Below, in pieces: positions 27,238-34,930 of a stretch of 64,000 bases of DNA; the stretch's first letter is position 1, and every line of letters starts with the position of its first letter. The DNA comes from CAVTND01 sp963735955 (lineage in GTDB: Bacteria; Pseudomonadota; Gammaproteobacteria; Burkholderiales; Burkholderiaceae_F): assembly GCA_963735955.1 (NCBI GenBank), contig CAVTND010000009.1, forward strand, positions 62,001 to 126,000, given 5' to 3'. The notes under the pieces are model-generated. The model was given only the letters and a program-made list of their open reading frames with translations, was not told where the DNA came from and made no database searches. The position numbers and the translations under genes are program-made.

Positions 27238-27990
27238 ATGAGAACAAGAGCAACCTGGGTGCAGACGATATTGGTGGCGGTTGGTTTGGGGCTATTCAGC
27301 GCGGGCGCACTGCTAGGCCAGACCCAGACGACCGTTGATGTACGTGACTTTGAGGTACTTGCGGTCGACGGCAACAGGCTCGTTTACCGCGACCAGAAAG
27401 GGACGCACGAGATCACGGTGCCGGACGACTTTCGTTTCAAGGTCGATGGTCGCCAGGTGTCCGTAAAAGAGCTGAAGGCGGGAATGAAGGGCACGGCGAC
27501 CGTTACGTCGACAACGACGACGACGATCAAGCCGGTCACCGTTACCGAGACTCGCGAGGGGGTTGTACTGAGCGCGACAGCAAACTCGGTGGTTGTCAAG
27601 GGAGCTGACGGCGTCCAGCGACGTTTCACCCAGTCTGAACTCGACAAACGCGGCCTCGAGATCATCAAGGACGGACGCGTAGTCCGGGTGAGCCAGTTGA
27701 ATCGCGGCGATCAGTTCACCGCGACGATCATCACGAGCGAGCCGCCAGTCGTCGTGACCGAAAAGGAAGTCGAGATGAAGCTCGCCGAAGCCAAGGCAGA
27801 GTCCGCTCCGGCAACGCCGGCAGCTGCGGCTCCCGCGGCGGCACCGGCGGCGACGACCGCTGTTGCACCGAGCGCTGCGCCGATGAAGGCGCTCCCGCCG
27901 GAGCAGTCGCAGTCCTGGCTACTTTGGGTCGCGATATTGATCGCGATTGCGGTAGTTGTGTATCTCGTTATGCGCAAGAAGAAGAGCTGA
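27238..27990 (+). CDS. exported, C-terminally anchored hypothetical protein
   Basis: 250 residues with a strong GGGAGAGAG site. A signal peptide (residues 1-30) is followed by two similar beta-rich stretches (FEVLAVDGNRLVYRDQKGTHEITVPDDFRFKVDGRQVSVKELKAGMKG and GVVLSATANSVVVKGADGVQRRFTQSELDKRG), which look like two copies of one small fold. Then come an Ala/Pro linker (about 180-215) and one membrane helix near the end with KKKS behind it. This architecture suggests a periplasmic domain tethered at its C-terminus to the inner membrane. I do not recognise the family. It has its own promoter region of about 230 nt downstream of icmF, in which I see only short GGTGATC repeats at about 27113-27132. 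Confidence 0.7.
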   Translation: MRTRATWVQTILVAVGLGLFSAGALLGQTQTTVDVRDFEVLAVDGNRLVYRDQKGTHEITVPDDFRFKVDGRQVSVKELKAGMKGTATVTSTTTTTIKPVTVTETREGVVLSATANSVVVKGADGVQRRFTQSELDKRGLEIIKDGRVVRVSQLNRGDQFTATIITSEPPVVVTEKEVEMKLAEAKAESAPATPAAAAPAAAPAATTAVAPSAAPMKALPPEQSQSWLLWVAILIAIAVVVYLVMRKKKS

Positions 27991-28154
27991 CCGCTCGACT
28001 GTTGCTTCGATCACGGAACATCGTTCGGCGGCCGATCTGCCTTGGATCGGCCGTCGACGCCAGTCAACGCGGGACTCTGCGGGTCCGACCCGCGTGGTCG
28101 CATGAAGGCATGCATCGCTACTGCTGCTTTGCAGGGTTCTATCCAGCTTCAGCT

Positions 28155-29341
28155 TTATTGTGTTCTTCCCCGCATCGACGCGGGCTTGCCCGGCAGTTTC
28201 ACCAGCGTGCCGGTGTTGGTGACCGTGTCGCCATCGACACGCAGCACGGAGATGTCTTCGTCCATGAAATTGCCGACGTAAAGCCAGCGTCCGTCCGGGC
28301 TGAACACGGCGCCTTCGGGCAGGCCCCTGTACTTCGATCTCGTTGATCTTGGTGACCTTCTTGCCATCGATCTTGAGCACGACGACGCTGCCGTTGCGGT
28401 TGTAGAACCAATCGGTCTTCGCGTTGTTCGAGCCGCGCAGCAGTATGGCCACTGCGATCTTGCCGGTCGGGCTGATCGCGAGGCCCTCGGGCGCATCGCC
28501 GACGACCACCTTGTCGATCAGCGCGCTCGGGCTTGGCCTCCAGATCGACCACGGATACTGTGTCGATGTGGCCGTCCGCGAAGCCGTTGTTCCCGTTGTC
28601 TGCCGTCAGCGCCAGCTTGCCGTCGGGCGTGACGTCGAAGTTGTAGGGCCACAGGCCCACCGGGACGTCGCGCTTTGTGTAAGTGACTTTCTGGCCGTCG
28701 ACGTCGAGCATCGCGACCTTGTGTCCGGGGAACTTGCCGGCGATCGCCCGCTTGCCGTCGGGTGTGAATGCCACGTGCGCCACGTGCTCTCCAATGACCA
28801 CGGTGTCGATCAACTTCACCTCCTTGCCCTGGATCGCGAGCACGCTGATGGAGTTGTCCGCGCGATTGGCAATCAGCGCCAGGGTGCCCGCACGGTTGAT
28901 CGACATGCCCGACGGTTGCTTGCCCACCGCTACCGTGCTGATGAGCTTCGGAGGGCTGGTGGTGAGGTCGATGACGTAGAGCTTGTTGTCTGGCGCGGGC
29001 TTCCAGCCGGCGCCTTCCTGCACCCAGTCCATCGAATTGGCCACGAGCGCAAGTTGGCCGTTCGGCGTGATGCTCAAATTGGTCGGCGGGCCGAAGATCG
29101 AATTCATCAGCGGGAGACTGGCGACGATCTTCGGGTTGGCGGGGTCGGTGCCGATGTCGACAATCGTCACCGAGTCCTTGCCGGGCGCTGTGAACTGAAC
29201 TTTGCCGTCGTCGCCCCACATGACTTTGTTGTCGATGCCGACGACCATGTACTCGGGCTTGCCCGGCAGCGCGCGATCAGGAGTGGCGCACGCGCCGAGC
29301 ATCGAGATGGCGCACAGCAGAGCCAACAGAAACCGATTCAT
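28155..29341 (-). pseudogene. YVTN/NHL beta-propeller lipoprotein-like gene with two frameshifts
   Basis: It begins at the ATG at 29341 (AAGGAGAC upstream) with a lipoprotein-like signal ending MLGAC. A beta-propeller follows with repeats such as LSITPNGQLALVANS, MSINRAGTLALIANR and FDVTPDGKLALTADNG. The frame changes near 28522-28534 (after VVDLEAKP) and again near 28321-28331 (GGGG run); the continuation includes LAISPTGKIAVAILLRG and then FSPDGRWLYVGNFMDEDISVLRVDGD, ending at 28155. Removing one base at each place gives a single 394-codon frame without stops. Relatives are secreted, quinohemoprotein- or lactonase-like propellers of unclear role. It may be a recent pseudogene or hold assembly errors. 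Confidence 0.75.
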
Positions 29342-29587
29342 GATGTCTCCTTGTGAAAAGCTTGACGCGTTCGCTGTTCGACCGCACGGGGCGGGGCAAG
29401 GGAGGGCGACCGTACCGGGCGCATCCGAAGGTGTCAATTTAGTGCGATCCCAGCGGTCCTACTCCCGGGATGGATAGATCGGGCCTGCTGTTCTCCGAAT
29501 TCATTCAAGCTTGGACGCCGACAATGTTGGCGTGCCCTATCTATGAAGGCATCCCATTTCACAAGAGCCGAATAGTGTGCGAGCCCC

Positions 29588-30094
29588 ATGAGTCCACGCC
29601 CCTCCTTCATCGTTTCGATTGCAGACCTGCCCGAGCGAGCCCACGTCTATCCGCAAAGCGAGGAGCGGATGGGGCCGGTTCGAAGAGCGGGCAAGGCGGC
29701 CGGGCTGGTTCGCATCGGTGTCAACCTTCAGCGTCTGCCGCCTGGCACCCGCTCGTCCCGGCCCCACGCTGAGGAGGACGAAGAGGAGTTCGTCTACGTC
29801 ATCCAAGGAGAGGTTGACGCGTGGGTCGACGGAGACCTGCACCGAATGGTTGCAGGTGACTTGGCCGCATTTCCCGCCGGCACGGGAATCTGCCATTGTT
29901 TTATCAACAACACCGATCACGAGGCGTTGCTCCTGGTAGGCGGAGACGCGCCAAGGCCCGGCAGTCGCATCATCTATCCACTCAATCCGTCGCGACGCGC
30001 TGACATGGCGGCGAGCGATTGGTGGGACGACGCGCCATCGCGGTCACTCGGACCCCATGACGGCCTGCCGGACGCGCTGCGTCGTCAATTGTGA
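29588..30094 (+). CDS. cupin-domain protein
   Basis: 168 residues. The cupin barrel has the first metal motif in RPHAEEDEEEFVYVIQGEVDAWVDG (His, Glu, Gly pattern) and the second in PAGTGICHCFINNT. No signal peptide. The family includes dioxygenases, isomerases and sugar-binding proteins; the C-terminal RRADMAASDWWDDAPSRSLGPHDGLP tail is common in small cupins described only as domain proteins. Its substrate cannot be inferred. It is divergent from the beta-propeller gene, with a 246-nt gap in which I saw no strong signal. Confidence 0.85.
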   Translation: MSPRPSFIVSIADLPERAHVYPQSEERMGPVRRAGKAAGLVRIGVNLQRLPPGTRSSRPHAEEDEEEFVYVIQGEVDAWVDGDLHRMVAGDLAAFPAGTGICHCFINNTDHEALLLVGGDAPRPGSRIIYPLNPSRRADMAASDWWDDAPSRSLGPHDGLPDALRRQL

Positions 30095-30405
30095 GGAAAG
30101 CGCCGGCCAGGAGCAGCCATCGCCTCTATCCGCCGAAGTCGCCCGTAAGGGTCGTCCGTGGAGCGCACAATGCAGCCTAACTACCTTGGCGGTCGAGATC
30201 TTCGCGCCTAGCGCCCTCAGGGTCTGACTGACCTCGACGGGCAACGCGCCTGCGACGTCGGGTGTCCATCCCGCGGATGGGGGGCAACGAGATCAGGTGA
30301 CCCCAAGGAGTTGGCATGGCCAGTGCGCGAGCCGGTTGTTACTCTGGAACAGGTCCGCGCGGTTCGACCGTGGACCCCCCCGGGTGAGCGAGATGTGAGG
30401 TCATC
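30095..30405. other. gap without a recognisable gene
   Basis: About 310 nt between the cupin gene and a small open frame. Short frames exist on both strands but have no usable ribosome binding site or recognisable sequence. I found no convincing hairpin or promoter here. Confidence 0.5.
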
Positions 30406-30675
30406 ATGGCTGCGACAACTGTACTTCGCTGGTTTCTTGCAAGATCAGACCCGCCGATCTTTCAGACGGTCATCGTGGAAACCGAGGAGCAGCTCGCGCT
30501 CCGCAACCAGGAGAGGCTGGAGCAGGCCAAGCGGACCCTTGGAGGGCGATACGTTCTGCACCCAAGCAACAAGGTGATTCGACAACGTGAAGAGCGACCG
30601 CGCACGCTGGCCGCCCGCGCGCTTGTGCAGGACAAATTGCGCAAGCAGGGAAATCCGACCGGGCACCACGCCTGA
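30406..30675 (+). CDS. small hypothetical protein
   Basis: 89 residues starting ATG at 30406 with GAGG about 6 nt upstream. Sequence reads PIFQTVIVETEEQLALRNQERLEQAKRTLGGRYVLHPSNKVIRQREERP, amphipathic and strongly charged, with no signal peptide or cysteine. No family recognised. Support is limited to the site, an uninterrupted frame and sensible composition; it could be a chance frame. Confidence 0.4.
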   Translation: MAATTVLRWFLARSDPPIFQTVIVETEEQLALRNQERLEQAKRTLGGRYVLHPSNKVIRQREERPRTLAARALVQDKLRKQGNPTGHHA

Positions 30676-30711
30676 GAGCTGCTGCTGATTTGTTCTCGGG
30701 GAGCCGTCAGC

Positions 30712-31356
30712 TCAAAGCGCGTACGGACTCTGTCGCTCGAGCTCCTGCACGTTGACCGCCAACTGCTGCGATCGCACCGTCAGATCACCGATGCGCGCGA
30801 CCAGGTCGGAGCGCGCCTGCGCCAGCCGCACGAGTTCTGTGGCCAGGAATGCACGGCGGTCAGTCAGAACGCCGGGTAGCACGAGTTCGGCTGTGACACT
30901 CGCTATCGCCGCATCGGTCTGCGCCAGTCCGTCGCGCGCGCCGCGCAGCCGCGCCTGCGTGTTGCGCAGCTCCGTGCGCGCGTCGTAGATCTGCCGGCCA
31001 TACTTGTAGCTGTCGACGAACGCCGGCTCAGTCGGTCCCGAGCAGACGTTGGCGTAGCCGTTGCCGTAAAGCCCGGCGCGAAAGCCGTTCTTCGGCTGGC
31101 AGTACTCAGTGAGGCCGCGCTCGCGCCCCTGGGTGTAGGCGGCGAGGTTCGGCGTGACCTGGTACTTGGCGCAGGCGACGCGATGCACACCGATGCGGTC
31201 GGGCGGAAATCCGTGCAGGCCGTCTTCGTAGCCGATCATGTTCCAGTCGGCCACTGCGCACTGGTCCTTGCCCATGCCGCTCGAGCAGCCGGACATCTGC
31301 AACGCGCAGAGCAGGCCGGCGGCGCAGACGAGAGTGGATCGGCGAAATGCGTTCAT
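30712..31356 (-). CDS. DUF2799 lipoprotein
   Basis: 214 residues from the ATG at 31356. A lipoprotein signal ends at the lipobox LQMSGC. The mature protein matches DUF2799: DWNMIGYEDGLHGFPPDRIGVHRVACAKYQVTPNLAAYTQGRERGLTEYCQPKNGFRAGLYGNGYANVC, followed by an amphipathic coiled coil (about 135-210). Probably an outer-membrane or periplasmic lipoprotein of unknown function. A copy of its last 40 or so bases occurs at 34.15 kb, evidence for a former paralogue. Confidence 0.88.
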   Translation of the reverse strand: MNAFRRSTLVCAAGLLCALQMSGCSSGMGKDQCAVADWNMIGYEDGLHGFPPDRIGVHRVACAKYQVTPNLAAYTQGRERGLTEYCQPKNGFRAGLYGNGYANVCSGPTEPAFVDSYKYGRQIYDARTELRNTQARLRGARDGLAQTDAAIASVTAELVLPGVLTDRRAFLATELVRLAQARSDLVARIGDLTVRSQQLAVNVQELERQSPYAL

Positions 31357-31414
31357 GACGCCGCCGATTCTCGGCAATTCCGCTCTGGCTAAAGCGCGAA
31401 ATTGCCCCCGCAAA

Positions 31415-32470
31415 TCACGCCTTCGGTGGTGGCTCCCGGTGCCCGCCGAACGCGTGGCGCATCGCGGACAGCAGTCGGTTCTGGAAGTCGGCGCCGCCGC
31501 GCGAGGCGAAGCGCGCGTAGAGCGCGGCGGTCAGCACCGGGGCCGGAACCGACGTGTCGACCGCCGCCTGCACGGTCCAGCGTCCTTCGCCGGAGTCGGC
31601 CACGCGGCCGGCGTAACGGGCGAGCTCTGGGTCGTGTGCCAGTGCTCCGGCCGTCAGGTCGAGCAGCCACGACGAAATGACGCTGCGGTGCCGCCACAGC
31701 TCGGCGATCGCGGGCAAGTCGAAGTGGTATCGGTAGTGTTCAGGATCGCGCATCGGTGCCGTGAAGGAGTCGTGGGCGCGCGTGTTTTCGTCCACATGTT
31801 CCCCCGCATCGGCGGCCGCGAGGATCGCGATGCCCTCGGCGTAGGCGGCCATCATTCCGTACTCGATGCCGTTGTGGATCATCTTGACGAAGTGTCCGGC
31901 CCCGCTCGGGCCGCAATGCAGGTAGCCGCGAGTCGCGGTGCCGGTGTCTGCTCCCTTGTCAGCTCCCAGCTCTGCTTTCTGGTCGCTGCGGGGAGCGAGG
32001 CCGGAATTGTCCGGCGCGAGGCACGCGAATATCGGTTCGATCCGCCGCACCGGCTCGGCATCGCCGCCGATCATCAGGCAGTAGCCGTGCTCCAGCCCCC
32101 AGACGCCGCCGCTGGTACCGACATCGAGGTAATCGATTCCGCGCGCCTGCAGCTCGTGGTGACGTCGAAGATCATCAACGTAGTGCGAGTTGCCGCCATC
32201 GATGACGGTGTCGCCGCGCGTCAGCAGAGGTGCAAGGGACGCGATGGTCGCGTCGACCACGGCGGCTGGCACCATGAGCCACACCGCACGCGGCGGCTGA
32301 AGCTGCGAGACGAGTTCCGCCAGCGAGCCGGCCGCGGCCGCTCCCTCAGCGACCAGCGGCTCGAGTTCGGCCGGAGTCGGCGAGTGCACCACGCACGCGT
32401 GGCCGCCGCGCAGCAGGCGCCGCACCATGTTTGCGCCCATGCGGCCGGCGCCGATCATTCCGAGCTGCAT
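31415..32470 (-). CDS. gnd: 6-phosphogluconate dehydrogenase (decarboxylating), short type
   Basis: 351 residues from the ATG at 32470 (GGAGGAG upstream). The Rossmann start MQLGMIGAGRMGANMVRRLLRGGH is clear; GDTVIDGGNSHYVDDLRR, YLDVGTSGGVWGLEHGYCLMIGG and the catalytic Lys in GHFVKMIHNGIEYGMM follow. This is the short bacterial form (about 300-350 residues), often NAD-dependent. It converts 6-phosphogluconate to ribulose 5-phosphate and CO2. It is divergent from gluconokinase (67 nt between starts), which makes its substrate, so the two form a gluconate utilisation pair with a shared promoter region. Confidence 0.93.
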   Translation of the reverse strand: MQLGMIGAGRMGANMVRRLLRGGHACVVHSPTPAELEPLVAEGAAAAGSLAELVSQLQPPRAVWLMVPAAVVDATIASLAPLLTRGDTVIDGGNSHYVDDLRRHHELQARGIDYLDVGTSGGVWGLEHGYCLMIGGDAEPVRRIEPIFACLAPDNSGLAPRSDQKAELGADKGADTGTATRGYLHCGPSGAGHFVKMIHNGIEYGMMAAYAEGIAILAAADAGEHVDENTRAHDSFTAPMRDPEHYRYHFDLPAIAELWRHRSVISSWLLDLTAGALAHDPELARYAGRVADSGEGRWTVQAAVDTSVPAPVLTAALYARFASRGGADFQNRLLSAMRHAFGGHREPPPKA

Positions 32471-32537
32471 CGTCTCTCCTCCGCTGTTCGCCGCGGTCAT
32501 TCGCCAAGAAGGCTCGCCACGATATTCTCTATCCACG

Positions 32538-33041
32538 ATGAAATGCTCGGTGGTCGTGATGGGCGTGGCCGGTTGCGGCAAATCGAGCCTCGGCACCGTG
32601 CTGGCCGAAGCCGAAGGCGCTCACCTCATCGAAGGCGATGCATATCACAGTGCATCCAACCGCGAGAAGATGCGGCGAGGGATTCCGCTGACCGACGCCG
32701 ACCGCGCGGGCTGGCTCGACACGCTGGCCGACCAGTTGCGTGCGCACCCGGCCAACGTGGTGCTGACCTGCTCGGCCTTGAAGCGCGCTTACCGCGAGCG
32801 GCTGCGGGCCGCGGCTTCGGACCTGCGCTTCGTGTTCATGGAGATCGACCCGTCATCGGCCCGGGCCCGAGTGGAGGCGCGGGATGCGCACTTCTTCTCG
32901 CCAAGCTTGATCGCGAGCCAGTTCGAGGCACTCGAATCGCCGGTCGGCGAGCCCGGAGTTCTGCGCGTCGATGCGCTTGCGCCGCTGGTGCAGGTGCAGG
33001 TTGAGGTCAGTGCGTGGCTGCGCGGGGCCGAAGGGTCGTGA
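32538..33041 (+). CDS. gntK: gluconokinase
   Basis: 167 residues from the ATG at 32538. P-loop VMGVAGCGKSSLG at the N-terminus, then EGDAYHSASNREKMRRGIPLTDADRAGWL and CSALKRAYRERLR, diagnostic for GntK. It phosphorylates D-gluconate at O6 with ATP. Together with the divergent gnd it feeds gluconate into the pentose phosphate pathway. The site upstream is weak, but the motif order leaves no doubt about the start within a few codons. Confidence 0.94.
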   Translation: MKCSVVVMGVAGCGKSSLGTVLAEAEGAHLIEGDAYHSASNREKMRRGIPLTDADRAGWLDTLADQLRAHPANVVLTCSALKRAYRERLRAAASDLRFVFMEIDPSSARARVEARDAHFFSPSLIASQFEALESPVGEPGVLRVDALAPLVQVQVEVSAWLRGAEGS

Positions 33042-33104
33042 ATCGTTGGAACCGTCGCAACGCAGCGGATCAGATGTCTACCCAGCGTTGCGGGCCTCGA
33101 AAGG

Positions 33105-34085
33105 TCACAGCGGCTGGAAGCCGCTCTTCCGGATGATCTGCGCCCACGTCTGCGAGTAAGCGCGCTCTCGAGCGGCAAGCTGGGCTTGCGACATGAACTG
33201 GACCGTTAGTCCCCAGCGGGTCAAGCGGTCGCGCACCTCGGGCTGCGCGATCACCTTCGCAAGTGCCGCGGAGAACGTGTCGATCGCCGTTTGCGGCGTG
33301 CCGGCCGGTGCAAAGAACGCGTAGTAGGGCACGTCTTCGAAGCCGGTCAGTCCCAGCTCGGCGAAGGTCGGCACATCGGGCAACGCGGCTTGGCGCGTGG
33401 CGCCGAGTACGGCGACGACGCGCAGCTTGCCGGCCGTGTGGGTCTCAATGAAATCCGGCACCGAACCGATGCCGGCGGGAATCTGGTTGCCGAGCATGTC
33501 GGCAATCATCGGCGCGCTGCCGCGATAGGGCGCTGACACCAGATCGAGTCCGTACTTTTCGCCGATCACTCTGACGAGAAATTCGGGCACCGAGGCTGGG
33601 GCCGGAATGCCGATCGCGCTCTTGCGCCCCTGGGCTTTCACCCACGCCACGTAGTCGTTGAAGCTCTTCGCCGGCGTGCCGCCGGACACGGCAAGCGCGT
33701 TGACGAAGGTCGCAAAGCCCGCTACCGGAACGAAGTCCTTCGCCGGGTCGAAGCCCGGGTTCTTCGTAACCAGCGGCAGAATCGAGATCGTGTGATCGTG
33801 CGAGATGAAAAACGTGGTGCCGTCGGGCGCCGCAGCCTTGAGTGTCTGCGCGGCGATCTGGCCGCCCGCGCCCGGTCGGTTCTCGACGACCACCGACGCG
33901 CCGAGTTCGTCTTTCAGTTTCTCGGCCAGCGTGCGTGCGATCGCATCGGTGCCGCCTCCCGCCGGAAAGCCGACCAGGAGGTGGACGGTCTTGACCGGTT
34001 GAGCAATTGGAGCGCCGCTCAGCGTTGCAAGAACAACAAATGCGCTGGCCAGGCGAACGATGCGGGCGAAGCTGGAGATGTACAC
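33105..34085 (-). CDS. Bug/TctC family tripartite tricarboxylate transporter receptor
   Basis: 326 residues from a GTG at 34085 (AGG site 6 nt upstream); no ATG fits. A signal peptide covers about residues 1-24. The mature start KTVHLLVGFPAGGGTDAIARTLAEKL, the VVENRPGAGGQIAAQ segment and the YRGSAPMIADMLGNQIPAGIGSVPDF region define the Bug family. These periplasmic proteins bind carboxylates or aromatic acids, often without adjacent TctAB genes, as here. Abundance of Bug genes is a Burkholderiales trait. The ligand cannot be read from the sequence. Confidence 0.92.
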   Translation of the reverse strand: MYISSFARIVRLASAFVVLATLSGAPIAQPVKTVHLLVGFPAGGGTDAIARTLAEKLKDELGASVVVENRPGAGGQIAAQTLKAAAPDGTTFFISHDHTISILPLVTKNPGFDPAKDFVPVAGFATFVNALAVSGGTPAKSFNDYVAWVKAQGRKSAIGIPAPASVPEFLVRVIGEKYGLDLVSAPYRGSAPMIADMLGNQIPAGIGSVPDFIETHTAGKLRVVAVLGATRQAALPDVPTFAELGLTGFEDVPYYAFFAPAGTPQTAIDTFSAALAKVIAQPEVRDRLTRWGLTVQFMSQAQLAARERAYSQTWAQIIRKSGFQPL

Positions 34086-34146
34086 ACGAACCTCGACGAC
34101 GATGATTCCGGAGCGAAAGGAGCGTATCAGCGCAGCCGAGAACGAC

Positions 34147-34198
34147 TCAGAGCGCGTACGGGCGCTGGGGCTCGAGTTCCTGCACCCTGCGCCAGTTG
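34147..34198 (-). pseudogene. relic of a DUF2799 gene 3' end
   Basis: The reverse strand ends VQELEPQRPYAL and a TGA stop, matching the end VQELERQSPYAL of the DUF2799 gene at 30.7 kb. Over the first 40 bases from the stop the two agree at 34 positions. The rest of the putative second copy is absent and replaced by the YecE-like gene. Confidence 0.6.
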
Positions 34199-34906
34199 CT
34201 ATCCGAAATGCTGCATCAACGCCTGCGCATACGCCGGCGCTGTCGGCTCGTGCATGAAGAACACGTAGATCTGTGTCCAGTTTGTCGCCGCAAGCCGTGT
34301 CGCCCACCGGCTCAGCTCCTCGTCCGGATATTCCTCGAGCCGCAGTCGCACGTAGCCCCAATCGGTGGTCGCCACCAGTGGTGGCGGTGTGCCGTCCTCG
34401 CGCTCGGAGGCGCACAGTGCCGCGCCCGCACCCCGCAAAGCGTCGTACGTCTCGTCGTCGAACCAGCTGTCGTTGCGGAACTCGAATGCCGCGCCGTGAT
34501 CGGCGGGCAGCGTCTGCAGGAAGTCAGCCAGCCGCGGCAGGTCCTTCTTCAGGTTGGGTGGAAGCTGGAAGAGCACCGGCCCGCGCTTGGGGCCCAGCTC
34601 GGCGAGCTGCTTGTAGAGGTAATTGACGGATTCGGCTGCGGCCTCACCCTTGAGCCGGGTGATGTGCGTGATGCGGCGCGAGGCCTTGATCGCAAACCGG
34701 AAATTCTCCGGCGTCGTCGCGGCCCAGTCGCGCAGGATCTCCGCCTTCGGCATGCGGTAAAAGGTGTTGTTGATCTCCACCGTCGGCAGGCGCGCCGAAT
34801 ACCAGGCGAGCATCTCCTCGGGCTTCAGCTTCTCCGGGTAAAACGCGCCACGCCACTCCTTGAACGAGTAGCCGCTGGCACCCGCGAACAATCGGCGCGC
34901 AGTCAT
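34199..34906 (-). CDS. DUF72 family protein, YecE-like
   Basis: 235 residues from the ATG at 34906. It reads RLFAGASGYSFKEWRGAFYPEKLKPEEMLAWYSARLPTVEINNTFYRMP at the N-terminus, then FRFAIKASRRITH, GPVLFQLPPNLKKD and AFEFRNDSWF, all DUF72 (TIM-barrel-like) marks. The family's biochemical role is not established, although it is often near DNA repair or iron-sulfur genes. It is divergent from the ligD gene with only 24 nt between the starts. Confidence 0.9.
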   Translation of the reverse strand: MTARRLFAGASGYSFKEWRGAFYPEKLKPEEMLAWYSARLPTVEINNTFYRMPKAEILRDWAATTPENFRFAIKASRRITHITRLKGEAAAESVNYLYKQLAELGPKRGPVLFQLPPNLKKDLPRLADFLQTLPADHGAAFEFRNDSWFDDETYDALRGAGAALCASEREDGTPPPLVATTDWGYVRLRLEEYPDEELSRWATRLAATNWTQIYVFFMHEPTAPAYAQALMQHFG

Positions 34907-34930
34907 GCAGAGGTTCCCTAGAATCGCCAC

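Noticed and set aside
27919..28509. Separate gene at the end of the beta-propeller
   Set aside because: Its first 65 residues continue the propeller after the frame change and the rest is out-of-frame; treated as part of the broken gene.
30311..30577. Forward frame overlapping the small hypothetical gene
   Set aside because: Ser/Arg-rich shadow with no site; the frame at 30406 has the better start.
33105..34415. 436-residue reading of the Bug receptor
   Set aside because: The first 110 residues lack a signal peptide and overlap other genes; the GTG at 34085 gives a normal Bug length and signal.
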